DNA from: Metellina segmentata
Lineage: Eukaryota; Arthropoda; Arachnida; Araneae; Tetragnathidae
Assembly (NCBI GenBank): GCA_947359465.1
Contig: OX375876.1
Location: forward strand, 62,936,998 to 63,000,997
Direction of reading: 5' to 3'
Length of the DNA stretch: 64,000 nucleotides
Made by a program: the position numbers and the translations under genes. Positions within the stretch are counted from its first letter, which is position 1. Every line of letters begins with the position of its first letter. Of the stretch, positions 50,453 to 61,477 are shown in pieces. The notes beneath the pieces are model-generated. The model was not told where the DNA came from, searched no databases, and saw only the letters and a list, made by a program, of their open reading frames with translations.

Positions 50453-50866
50453 ATCGATGACAAACATTACAAAGAACTAAAACTTGGCAAAACACAAGCT
50501 TTCCTCCAAAACACAAATTCATACCATTCATGCACGAGCCAATTTTAAATTTTTACCCGCTCCCTCCAATCCCTCCTTTACGAGTGCAAATGAACATTAA
50601 AAAGATACAAGCCACTACAGCAAGTCATACCACTTTTCGACGAACGTTTAAAAAGCGGGGAACTTCCAAAGCCAGCGAACTGTTTTGCCATACCCCAGCA
50701 TGCAGACAAATCATTGAATAAAAACCGACATAACAATAATAATACAATAAAAAATCCCTAAAGAGGCCTCGGGGCTCAATTAAAAGCTAAAAAACCGGAA
50801 AACGCGACCTGATCTGCCGCGGGCACCAGGTAGCACCGACCGCCTTATGAAGATGCAACGTCTCAC
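50453..50866. other. GC-richer island upstream of block C
   Basis: The island runs from about 50530 into block C. No repeat ends. The frame at 50530-50721 has no domain. Confidence 0.45.
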
Positions 50867-51053
50867 GCGAAGGGGCTCTGATGACATTGAAATGACGCCT
50901 CACGCACTGACGTCAAGTACCGACATTCTTGTAGGCAACCAAAGGAAAAATAACGAGATGATACCGATAGAGTCGAGACGGACTTGATTTTCCGCAGAGG
51001 GATCGACGCCCAGAGAAGGGAAGTTTGAAGTATCGCGGTTTAGTTAAATGTGT
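50867..51053. repeat. Duplicated block C, GC-richer copy
   Basis: Reappears at 52691-52875 in the same orientation. Shared words in order: GCGAAGGGGCTCTGATGACATTGAAA, CACTGACGTCAAGTACCGACATTCTTGTAGG, AAAAATAACGA, TATACCGA-like, GACTTGATTTTCC and GTATCGCG...GTTAAATG. CpG-containing words here are TpG, CpA or AT-rich in the other copy (ACGCACTGACGTC against ACATACTGACTTC). Confidence 0.85.
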
Positions 51054-51066
51054 ATTCAATTTTAAT

Positions 51067-51279
51067 TTAACACTCCTAGTTATTTCGACGAGATATCTTG
51101 CGCATCAAGATCTGATAAATTTTGCTAATGACGAGGTATCTCGTCATCAAAACATTACCAATTTGTTTACAACGCGGTCAAGATCAGGTCAGTTTTCTAT
51201 TGAGCTATATCGTTCATCAAGATCTGGTCATCTTCGCTATTGACGATTTGCGACTTCGGGACAACCACCAGGAGATTAA
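51067..51279. mobile_element. TTAA-flanked MITE
   Basis: TTAA at 51067-51070 and 51276-51279. The left end is CACTCCTAGTTATTTCGACGAGATATCTTGCG; the right end is GACAACCACCAGGAGA. GACGAGGTATCTCGTC is at 51130-51145, and CAAGATCTGRT-type motifs occur at 51108 and 51219. 213 bp, between the two copies of block C. Confidence 0.8.
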
Positions 51280-51356
51280 AACACCCTCAACTGGCTTCTA
51301 GTCTATTTTATAGGGGAATAAACAAGCGCTAGGGTCTTAGGTTAGTTGTGATTTGT

Positions 51357-51515
51357 AGCGCAAGAGCCATATATAGCCAAGCACTGCCAAACACGGCAGA
51401 AGTTGCAAGGAAAGTTCTGTAGTTATACAAGAAAGAAATACACACAGGATAGGCTACATGAATCAAACCTGAACTACCAATCTCGCAGGTTGTTAGCAAG
51501 CAACTCCAACTGCAC
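51357..51515 (+). repeat. SINE-like interspersed repeat S, copy 5
   Basis: GCGCAAGAGCCATATATAGCCAAGC, CTGCCAAACACGGCAGAAG, AAGAAAGAAATACACACAGG, ATGAATCAAACCTGAACTACC and CTCGCAGGTTGTTAGC follow the family order. The central ATGGACATACACA block is deleted here. Confidence 0.7.
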
Positions 51516-52013
51516 AGGAAAATCGGTAATAAAAGTGTATTTTAATTAAAATTTTAATACATTGCAATATTTTCATATAACTCTTATAAATTAGATCAGT
51601 TCAACTACGATGAAGTAACATTCCAAGAATTGAAAGAAAACATTGCTAATAATGCAACGCGTACTATTATTCTGAATAAAATAAACTAACAAGCAATGAT
51701 TATAATTTAACTTAAGCAATTTAATGGGATGATACTAGTTTGATGTACCTCTCGTTCTGAATAAGATAATCTAAGTAATGATTGTAATATACTTAAAACA
51801 TTTTGATAGATAATTTAATAAGTAACGATTGTAGTTTAAATATTTCAATGGTGTGGCGTCAGCTCTTTGCAGTGTTCATTTATATTTAAAAGAAAATATA
51901 AATGGATTGCATTTTAGTGTATGTTTTTCTTCTGCAAGTAAATCCTTCTGTTTCCTAATGTAAAAATAAGATTTCAAGCAAATTATGATGCTTCGCAAAA
52001 ATCTATTAATGTT
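51516..52013. other. AT-rich spacer
   Basis: No feature. Several ATAAGATAATCTAAGTAATGATTGTAAT-like phrases recur between 51660 and 51840 (about 75-bp spacing), suggesting a decayed tandem repeat. Confidence 0.5.
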
Positions 52014-52440
52014 GGATGACCAGTTATGGGATGACCAGTTATGGGATGACAACTTATGGGATGACCAGTTATGGGATGACCAGTTATGGGATGACCAGTT
52101 ATGGGATGACCAGTTATGGGATGACCAGTTATGGGATGACAACTTATGGGATGACCAGTTATGGGATGACAACTTATGGGATGACAACTTATGGGATGAC
52201 AACTTATGGGATGACAACTTATGGGATGACAACTTATGGGATGACAACTTATGGGATGACAACTTATGGGATGACAACTTATGGGATGACAACTTATGGG
52301 ATGACAACTTATGGGATGACAACTTATGGGATGACAACTTATGGAATGACAACTTATGGAATGACAACTTATGGAATGACAACTTATGGAATGACAACTT
52401 ATGGAATGACAACTTACGGAATGACAACTTATGGGATGAC
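52014..52440. repeat. 15-bp minisatellite, 28 units in two main variants
   Basis: From 52021 the array is in perfect 15-bp register for 28 units. The C type (CAGTTATGGGATGAC) occupies units 1, 2, 4, 5-8 and 10; the A type (AACTTATGGGATGAC) fills the rest. Units 22-27 carry GGA instead of GGG, and one has TACGGA. The right edge is AAATTGAATA. Because 15 is a multiple of 3, the array is open in several frames on both strands (up to 188 codons, peptides such as WDDNL, GMTTY, SHKLS). These frames are artefacts of the repeat; no start context, unique domain or flanking coding sequence supports them. Confidence 0.95.
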
Positions 52441-52524
52441 AAATTGAATAAAAATATCTGGTACAGCTAACCAGGTACCAACTACTTCCTTGTGTAGATG
52501 GGAAAGGTGATTGGGTTTTAAAAC

Positions 52525-52690
52525 ACAAGGGGCATATCTGGCCAAGTTACTCCAAACACAATCCAAGCAACTCAAGTAGTAAACTGACGTAGAAGAGAAA
52601 AATACACTATGGTTAATTTACAGGAATCAAAACTGCGCTGCTAACAATTCGCATGTTGCTAGCACGATGGGTATACCCACTCATCCAAAT
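52525..52690 (+). repeat. SINE-like interspersed repeat S, copy 6
   Basis: GGGGCATATCTGGCCAAG, TTACTCCAAACACAA, AACTGACGTAGAAGAGAAAAATACACTATGG, TTTACAGGAATCAAAACTGCGCTGC and GTTGCTAGCACGATGGGTATACC. TAGCACGATGGG is one change from the pol III A-box pattern. Its right end lies exactly against the left edge of the decayed copy of block C. Confidence 0.7.
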
Positions 52691-52875
52691 GCGAAGGGAC
52701 TCTGATGACATTGAAACGATGCCTTACATACTGACTTCAAGTACTGGCATTCTTGTAGGTAGAAAAAGAAAAAATAACGAAATTATACCGAGCTAGAGAA
52801 AAGATAAACTTGATTTTCTACTGAAGGTTCGTCAGCTAGAGAACAAATTGGTATCGCGTGTGTCGTTAAATGACA
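52691..52875. repeat. Duplicated block C, AT-decayed copy
   Basis: Aligns with 50867-51053 from GCGAAGGG to GTTAAATG with few indels. G/C-to-A/T changes predominate. The offset is about 1.82 kb. The MITE following the upstream copy is absent here. Confidence 0.85.
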
Positions 52876-55629
52876 TATGGATGTGTTAGTGACGGTGTTT
52901 ATTTTGGGGTAAATATTTGGCTTGTTTATATTCATTCGATCAACAAAGGTGTGAGTAGTATTGAATATGACTGATGATAAACTTTTGAAACGCGATAAAT
53001 TTATTTATGGGCATTTTTTTGAGTCCTCGTGTTTCCTCTTATAAAGTTGTCCATCCCATTTTTAAAATTTCAACCATAACATATTTTATATTATTTACAT
53101 GTAGCTCATGTTATATGTAACTTAGCGCATTTATATCAATATTTTCCTTAGAGCAAAGTAGACATGTATTGAAGCAAAATCTCTTACTGTTCTATTCAAT
53201 GAGATTGAAATTCCTGTTTTCTTGTATTTAATAGCTGTACGTTTAATATCTGATTGCATCGACTTTGAATACTTATATTATTCCGTTTCTGCCCTAATTT
53301 ACAAGGAAGGAATTTAAAAATGTTAGACAGTGAAAGTATTTGAGATTTAGGAAATAATTTAAAATGAATATTTTGCCCTTAATTTATTCGATGAACTTCA
53401 TGAACTTTCATTCGAGATCTTGAATATTACTTAAAAAATTAAACGTCAAATGTACGAAATTCAAGTGATGTAAACGTGAAATGAATGACTTTATATCAAA
53501 AATTTCCCATCACTTTGAGAAAAATACCATTACGCGCAATGAAACCAAGTATGGATACTTTTAAAGATACGTAGACAGCATTTGTATTTATCTTCTTTAC
53601 AAAGGATCAGTCTTCCAAATATGTTTTCAATTTTTATATTTGTAACATATCACCCATTATAAATCAGGGCACGTATCGCAGCATATACATTTTATACACA
53701 ATCGTTCATATGATATTATGAATCCAACTCTATCACCATGTGAAGAAACGTCAAATTCACAATGTTTCATAAATAATTCACATTTTTATTAAACTTTACA
53801 TTCATTATCCAAAAATGCGAAACATTTTTAGTCTTATTTTTTTCAAACCATAAACTATATTTCATATTTGATTCGTGACTGCGATTTTGCAGACTTAATT
53901 ATCGTATTCCTTTGCCCAAGAAATAAACGATTTCTTTGCTAAGTACCTAGTTACTTTCTCAAGCTATTACTTAACTGTGATATAACTTTTTAAAGAGGTC
54001 GACTCTAAACTTTCAACAGGGAGTTGAATAACCCATAAAATAAAAGAAAAAACGCACCTCCCTACATTTAAGTGGAAGTCTTATTTTACGATCTAATATA
54101 AGGTGTGGATGAAGAGGTTGAAGCAACTAAAAAAGATGCCGGGCAGAAAAAAAAACACTCTGGTTGTTTTACGAGGCGACGCGTATTGAGTTTTAAAAGT
54201 CAAACTATCATAAAATTCCTCACTTGACGAAGAAGCCATTGTAAAACAGTGAGTCAGGTTGGTGGTAATTGAAGGCTCTTGCCACTAGAAATTCTTAAAA
54301 ACTCCGTCGGTGTCAAAATATCTGAAAGAAAATGGAAAACGGAAAGATTGGATGGGGAAAAAAAATCGCTGAAAAAAATCACGCCGCTAGGACTGATTTT
54401 TTTTGTTGTATTTTTCCATCACATCGATGATATACGTCTCTTACTTACACCCTTTTTTATTCCCGAAGAAATACTACGAAACACAGAGGGCTGCAGGTGT
54501 TAGGTAAGAAAACCCCTCGAGCTACCGATTGTCTTAAGTTTTAGGGGATATTTAAGGAGACCTAATCATGCAGGAGCTTCCCGCAAACCCGGTACTAGCC
54601 TTCTCCTTTTGTGCTTTGGTTGTTGCCTTCGATCATCTATCAGTTATTGCGGACGGGTTCGTTTGTTTCTTTTTTGGACATCCATAGTTCCAAAATTTAA
54701 CAGGTGGAGCTCGCATTAATGTTTTTATTCTATTTTAAAGTGCCCCGGCAGACAATGCCGAGTTTGGTGTAGCGACCTTGTTAAAGAGATCTCCCGGGCT
54801 TGAGTTTATTAGAGCTCTGCGGATAGATAATTCCAGGGAGGATTAATTCTGGCGTTAAAAACCGGGTTAGTGTTTAAAGGGCACTGCAGAGTTAACGCGT
54901 TGGTTAATTACAAGGATCTATCAATTCCGTGGTAATTATATTTTGCTTACGGTTGGGCGGGGCTTGTCGAACACGCCTGAGGAAAATTGGAATGTAATAG
55001 AAGTTATTTAAATGCCTCCTTCGGCAAGATAGTACAAGGGTGGTTGTGGATAGAATCACAATTCGTTTCCATAATTATCTGTAGTCTAGTTGAGGGATTG
55101 GTATGGATAGCTTTAGTTTGTACACTAGGCATGTTAATTATTGGTAAGGTTCTTTTCAAATAATTTATTGTAATGAAATTAATGTATTAAAAATGTTAAA
55201 AAATGCTAGAAAATCAGAAATTGTCTTCAATTCCAGTTGATATTGAATTACTTGGTTATATGTATAATAAATGTCTTTGCTGACGGAACTTCAGGCACAC
55301 AACAAAATTTTAAGCCGTCAGACTATTATTACTCCCTTAGTTACTTTTCTACGGAACGAAGACTAAATAGACCAGTATTTACTTTAAGTCATAAAAACGG
55401 CTTACCATGCTACTTTTAAAACGTTCAGTTACATGTGATTTCATGAATAAATGTTTGTATTCAGTTTCGATATAAAGGGTAATAAAATGTAACACAAAGT
55501 TGAACTGTTAGTCGAGTTTTCATTTAGAGTTTCGGAAAATAATATGAGTTATGAAAAACATTCTCAAAAATGCTCAGAGATCTATTATTGAGTTGAACAG
55601 AAGATGTATGTAGATAGGTAGTTGAATTA
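52876..55629. other. AT-rich DNA followed by a large GC-richer island
   Basis: AT-rich to about 54100, with no feature. The island at 54100-55090 has many GC-rich words (CCCCGGCAGACAATGCCGAG, GGGCGGGGCTTG, GTTAACGCGTTGG) interleaved with TTAATTA and GGTAATTAT homeodomain-like words (54847-54950). No repeat ends and no credible frame. Possible enhancer-type DNA, by inference. Confidence 0.45.
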
Positions 55630-55712
55630 ATGCCGGACTCAACAACACAACGGACTATTAGCGACGGTTCGGGATCAATCCCCACACCAAGGCTAACTAA
55701 GCAGAAGAAGCC
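55630..55712 (+). repeat. tRNA-like repeat T, copy 3 (head only)
   Basis: GCCGGACTCAACAACACAACGGACTATTAGCGACGGTTCGGGATCAATCCCC. A-box-like CAACACAACGGA and B-box-like GGTTCGGGATCAATCC are about 22 bp apart, and GGGATCAATCCC folds as a short T-arm-like stem. The downstream body differs from copies 1 and 2. Not a functional tRNA: no acceptor stem or anticodon arm can be drawn. Confidence 0.55.
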
Positions 55713-57640
55713 TTATCCATATTTACGTTATCTAACACGCTAGTGAATGAAATTGGTGCTCCCCTATATTTTCAAAAATGTAATACATGGCAAACGTATT
55801 TTAGATAACATATTCAAACTGATGTTTTCTTTTCATTATTTATTTCTGTCGTTATGAGGGTGGACGTTTTCATCCAAGGAACTAGGCAGTGCCAATTTTT
55901 TTACACGTTTTACCACATCACTTACTCAACATGCATTAAAAGCCTCTCAAACGAGTAATTATTTAATTTTAAACTTTAAATTGAGCACTAACAAACATCA
56001 ACTATAAAATACAAACTTTCAGCACGCTGGCAAGGGGCCCCTGTTGTATTAACAGGTCATCGCAGTTCAGTCACATCTCATTCCATCATCAACAAAAATG
56101 AACAATCCCTGGGTCCATAATAAACAAGGTATATACCTGGGCGTAAAGTTTCGAAGTCGAGTTCCGTGAAGTTCCTAAGTTCAAGGGCGGGGTGCAAAAG
56201 GCTCTCATTCACTCAACGCATGCCTTTTGAAGACCACACCTACGCACATGCTGCTTACAGTTAATATACAGTATGTGGAAGTGTGCGGCATAAATCAAGG
56301 GTAAACTGCAGTATTGCAAGACAAACTTTTCAATGCCAGCTAAATCAACGGACTTATAAATCTGCCAAGAATGGACGCCAATGTGGCTTCGCCGACTTCT
56401 GCAAATGATTCATGAAGATGTTCACAAGGTGCGTAAATGACTACCCATCCACACTTAGGAATTCCATACCACACAAACACTCGAAGATTGGATAAATTCT
56501 GTACGTCAGGTAGGATAGTCGTTTTGTAATGGACATAATAAATGATTCTTCAGGTCAGAAAGGTACACCCAGAGTAAAAGTCATGGCGTGTACATCCTAA
56601 AGCTCTCGTGATTACGAGTCGCTTGACAAATTTTGATCCCCGAGACACTAATTGTGATTTCAATGAATCCTGCTTTAGTGGTAACCCGTTTTGTCGAAGT
56701 CTAATTCCTGGCTCTTTAATTAAAGACCCTCTGACACCTTCAGATAATTTTTGTCGACTAATTTACAAGTACTGAACTTATATTCGCCTGAAAAAGTGGG
56801 AAATGTGTAGTTTAAAACACAATTCAAATTCCATATTCCTGTAACTTGGTAAGAAAAGGACCAATGTCCGTTTTGCAAGTTTCGATATCATCTGATTTAG
56901 TAATTTTGAATTTTTAATGAAGTACAAAAAAGTCTTCCCAATGCTTTTGTTTTTGAAATTGTATTGACAGGAGGACAATGACACTTTTTCTATTACAACT
57001 TTCATTATCTAGAAGTGGTTTGTTGACATTGCAAAATGATTGAATTTAAATATTGCCTTTTTTTCTACCAAGGTACACATAAATTTCATTATATCTGATA
57101 AATAAGTCAAATGAAAAAGAAAATTGGGTGTCTTATAAACCAACATTTCCATCAAAATTTTACAATGCATTTTACCGCTAGTCTGAATAAGATCGATGCA
57201 AAAATAATACAGAGTAATTTAAACTTTTAACTGGATTATACTACGTCCACTTACGGGATTCAAACTCGGAGGCAGTGATAATGCTCGTTCTATATATAAA
57301 GCATTTTTTAGTTCTATAACGAAATAATATTCGAAGGTAATGGAAATTACATTAGTGAAAGCCACGGTTTATTTCTGCTAAATCATACTATGTCTCGTTT
57401 GAAAAATAATTTACTGCAAATAGCTTGGGATGATGTTCTTTAAAAGGCATTAATATGATTTAGTAATCATTGGTACAGCTAATAAAGTCACCAATTCTAT
57501 TTTTTTGTAAGTCAGAAAAGGATAAGCATCCTAATTGCCTTTGCACCCAAAAAGCATAGAATCCCGAGTGCTAAGTGGCTGATAAAAATCCAATAGAGGT
57601 CAGAAAAGTTAACTGTTGAAATTGCTCGATGGCGGCGCAA
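55713..57640. other. Non-genic DNA with a GC-richer island
   Basis: The island is at about 56030-56720, without open frames. The remainder is AT-rich. No tandem repeats or element ends seen. Confidence 0.45.
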
Positions 57641-57649
57641 GTTCAATCC

Positions 57650-57915
57650 TTGACCTTTAGATGCGACATTTAATTTCTAATCCCCAAAAAACACTGTTCC
57701 CGACGACGAAAAAAGCGAACTTTCGATCGCAAAAGGGGTTAAATAAACCTGTCGTCGCTCTGCCAGAACCTGCTCCCAGGTACAACATCTGTTCGGGGAA
57801 GGTAGAAAGGGGGTTCAGGTCGAGATAAGTAGTTCGAACCCGATTCTCAACGGTGAGTCCAGCGCGTGCTGCCACCTGGGTGCTACTCGATCAACCAAAG
57901 ACGGCATGCAACTTG
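57650..57915 (-). repeat. tRNA-derived SINE candidate
   Basis: On the minus strand TAGCACCCAGGTGG (57872-57885) resembles an A box, and GGTTCGAACTA (57830-57840) is a near-perfect B box. They are about 31 bp apart, with GCGCTGGACTCACCGTTGAG between them, much like a tRNA anticodon region. The body continues leftward for about 170 bp, GC-rich, to near 57650. No second copy exists in this window, so the repeat status is inferred. Frames at 57657-57875 and 57815-58042 are translations of it and its flank. Confidence 0.5.
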
Positions 57916-60900
57916 TTGACCTCGGATGACCGGTGCTGGGTTCGCCATCTTTTTCTCCAGAGCACCTCGCCAAGTTGTTTGAATCCGAGGCGAAGAGTGT
58001 CCGATTCTCTCTGCCGAGACAGGTGAACTGTTGTTTACGCACGGGCGTAAGGTAATCGGAGTGTTAACGCTTTTTTCATGGTTTTCAAGATTGCCAAGTC
58101 TGGAGTGGCAGTCTTTAGGAGCTCTGGAGAGTGTGGTTTGAGTGGGGGATTATGCCTTCGAGGATGGGTCGTTTTTTGGTGATCCTCTTCTTTTCAACTC
58201 TTGTCGATGGGGCTAGTTATCTTTCAGAATACTCAGATATTTTTTTGTCTGTATTCTTTTAAGACCTAGTGCATACTACTTACGAAAATCCAAAAATCGT
58301 TAAGCTAATAAATAAATGATAAAATCTCAATGGAAAAGGTTATTTTTCCTCGTGAGGCCTCCATTACATGAACTCTAAGTTTAATTGCACAGCTCGCCCG
58401 TAATTTAAAGAAAATTCAACTTGTCAATTCTTTTCTTTTTGGTTTTCCTATTCCAGTTGTTGAGTTTAGTGAATTTTTTTACTGCTATCTTACATGTATC
58501 TAGGTATATTTTATCTTCTGACTTGTAAAATACTAATATTTTTGCTGATTAAATTAAATTATGATTAAAAGAACGAAAATATTTTTGGGGAGGCATGATC
58601 TATGTGGGCCAATCTAATACGTCCCTGACTCATAGGGATGGGATGTTTGGCTTTTATGGCGGAAGATCCAAAAATGAACAAGCTGCTCTCTATTTTTTGC
58701 CTTATAGGACTAGTGGGCACTGTTTACAAGTCACACATACTGTTGCCTCTCACAAGCGGAAAATTGTTTTTTATAGCCGATGACTTCATTCAACTTGTTT
58801 GAGGAAGAAGCAATATATACGGAACACAACTTATAGAACAAAATTTTAATTCATTGCTGCTGGTTATTAAGTTGGTTTAGCTGTACTCTAAAAATATCAC
58901 GGATTTTATGCAAAATTTTTTTACAATCAAAAATTTCAAAGGGTCAAAAAATCAAAGTGTCTCACAATCAAATTAGTTAATTCCAAAGAAATATAATAGA
59001 TAGGATGGTAGGCTTAGAACGATCCATTTGTACAAGGCTCTTACGAGCTTCTTACTTGATTTAGCTATGTTTATCATTCGAGTTTCTTACAAATCTCATT
59101 GAAACTGTAAAGTACAACTTCTACAAAAGTCTGAAAAAATTTTAATAATTATTTTCTTTTATTAATCTTAGAATTTTTGGATTTTTTCATCTTACGAAAT
59201 TTAAGTAGTTAAAACCAATAACTTATTCTAAGAGTTGCTTGCAAAGAAACGTTTATAAAAGATAGGTGATAAACGATTGTTTTCAATAAAGGTTATTTAT
59301 TGTAATTCTACGAATTCATAAACTGTGCACACTTTATGTAGTTCTTAAATTTTGTGGATTCTGTAAATTTGTCATCAACTAAAACTGTTCTTCACTGGCT
59401 AAAAAATATTCAAACACTAAACATACATCGACAACGCAAAATGTGTAGCTGCAAGAATGCATATACTTTCATACATCATGTCCTAAAATGGTATATTACA
59501 ATTGAATATTCAATTCTGTACAAAGAAAAATTTACACACACAAGCTAGACAACACTCCAGATATTAATCTTTGAATTAAATAGCTATAATCAATAAATGC
59601 ATTTAGCATTGATAAAACTCAATTCATTCACATACATAGTACTATAGTGTAAAAACACTCCATCGTATAAGAAACTACAAAATCATCTTTTGGCTTTATT
59701 TGGCTTGCTTCCAATAGTGTAACATATATTGCTGTTTCAACTTTAATTATTTTATAGAGTAAATATTAAACCCGTAAACAGCCTGTACAAAATGTACGGA
59801 AATAAATATCCCCACGTACAAGCAAATGTTTCATAACGCTCATCCGTTGCCCGAGACAAAGTCTCTCAAGTGGGGGTTATTCCGGGAACGCTTTCGTGGT
59901 TTTATGGCTCCGTTTGTCAATTTATGTGCATCAAAAGCCAACACACACTCAACCCCGCAGATAGCGACAATTTACCGAGATAAACACGAGATAAAATACC
60001 CAGCCAAAACACGGGTCCATATCCAACGTCCCAACTCGCAAGGAAATACCTCTGGAGACCACTAAATCCGTATCGGGCAACATTTTAACTGCGCCCTCTT
60101 CAGAGGTAATTAACAAAGCGAGCCAAACTGAAGACATCGGAGAACTGGATGGGAAGGGGGGCACTACAACAAACAGGGTAATAACAATGCAGGGGGGAGG
60201 GCTCACCGGGGTGGGCGAATTCGGTGGGCGAAGCGGTTTACACAAGCTGTAGACACTAATTATCTATGTCAGAGATCGCCGTGGTGTTAGCGATCGTTAC
60301 TGCGCCCCGTGCCGCCCCCACCTTTCTGGAATACTGAGAGGGGCAAGTCTGTGGTGTCCCGAAAATTAGTCTTCTCCGTGCGCGGGGAACGAAACGGAGA
60401 CGGGGTTGTTAAAGGAATTCCAAGAGTTAAGAAGGTGGAATTGTACCTGTCACGGGAAGTTGAGGCAGAATCTCTTTTCTTCCAACTTCCTTCGCAGGGT
60501 CCTTTTCAAAGGGAGCCTTGTCCGATGCACTGATGAATTGACTCGCGACGAAGTTGGATAGGGTTAGTTATAACGTGTTACTAATCACGTGTCCGGAGGA
60601 CATACCGGGAGGTTTTGTTTTGGCACGTTAGCATGCCTTTGGAAGGGTTTGTCAATGCCAGGAAGAATCTGGGTGGGGTTTTCGAGTTTTCCCCGTCTTT
60701 GATGCTCTTGAGTAAAATAATTTAACAGAGTGACGCAAAGTTGAAATTGGAATTTACTGCTTGATTTTAACCGCTAAATTAACCACCTTTTTTAGATACC
60801 TATTTTCAACAAAACGATTAAATGACCCATTTTCCATTTGGATGCAGGTAGCGGTTGTATCAGTTCTTGAATAACAAATTAATTATCTTTAAATAGTTTA

Positions 60901-61404
60901 ATAATCTTGAATAAAATTCCAAAAACTCTATTGTCATAGGATATTTTGATTTTTTCTTCAATAGTTTCATTGTTTTTTTTAGTATTCGATTCATTTACCA
61001 CATTTTTTACAGATGCTCTGCTATACACTTTTCACAAACATTTTCTTCGTAAAGTAAATTTTATGGCCTTTTATTTCCATGTCAGTATCTAATTGGGCAC
61101 TTTTTACAGACATTGGTGGAGCTTGCCGATGACGCTGCTATATTAGTCCATTATATTTTACAGTGGTATCTGTTCATTATTTTTCACAGCAGTGTATATG
61201 TATTCAATGCTGTAAGAACACATCAAATATTAAAACGGTCAAATTACCCGTTGCGATAAAAATGGTTGTACTTCGTACGTATATCGGATGCACGTAGAGA
61301 AATATGTACTGCTAAATTAATTTTATAAATATTTTAGTTTGTAAAGTTGTATGTTTAAGTTGTAAAGTCAACTGAGGAAGAGTGATAAAACTTAGAAAGT
61401 AATT
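57916..61404. other. Non-genic DNA with a GC-rich island
   Basis: After the tail of the GC-rich zone (to about 58200) the sequence is AT-rich. A second island at 59830-60700 is among the most GC-rich stretches of the window, with G-rich tracts (60150-60240), a CGATCG-bearing segment (60270-60300) and TAATTA words at 60105 and 60257. No gene supported. Confidence 0.45.
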
Positions 61405-61477
61405 TTGAGTCAATATTTTAAAATGGTTCATTTGAGTCAATATTTTAAAATGGTTCATCTGACTCATTTTTTTAAAG
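61405..61477. repeat. 27-bp tandem repeat, 2.7 units
   Basis: TTGAGTCAATATTTTAAAAT plus GGTTCAT is repeated exactly at 61405 and 61432, with a third diverged partial unit at 61459. It generates the repeated MNHFKILTQ in a minus-strand frame, which is not a gene. Confidence 0.85.

Noticed and set aside
51876..52528. Open frames of 143-188 codons on both strands with pentapeptide repeats
   Set aside because: They are by-products of a 15-bp minisatellite whose period is a multiple of three; several frames are open at once and no unique coding sequence surrounds them.
55630..55712. Functional tRNA gene
   Set aside because: Only A- and B-box-like words and a short T-arm-like stem are present; no acceptor stem or anticodon arm can be formed.
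57657..58042. Two minus-strand frames of 72 and 75 codons
   Set aside because: They translate a SINE-like element and its GC-rich flank.
1117..59806. Shared phrase AAACAGCCTRTACAAARTRTAC at 1117 and 59776
   Set aside because: The match does not extend into either flank; too short to call a repeat family.
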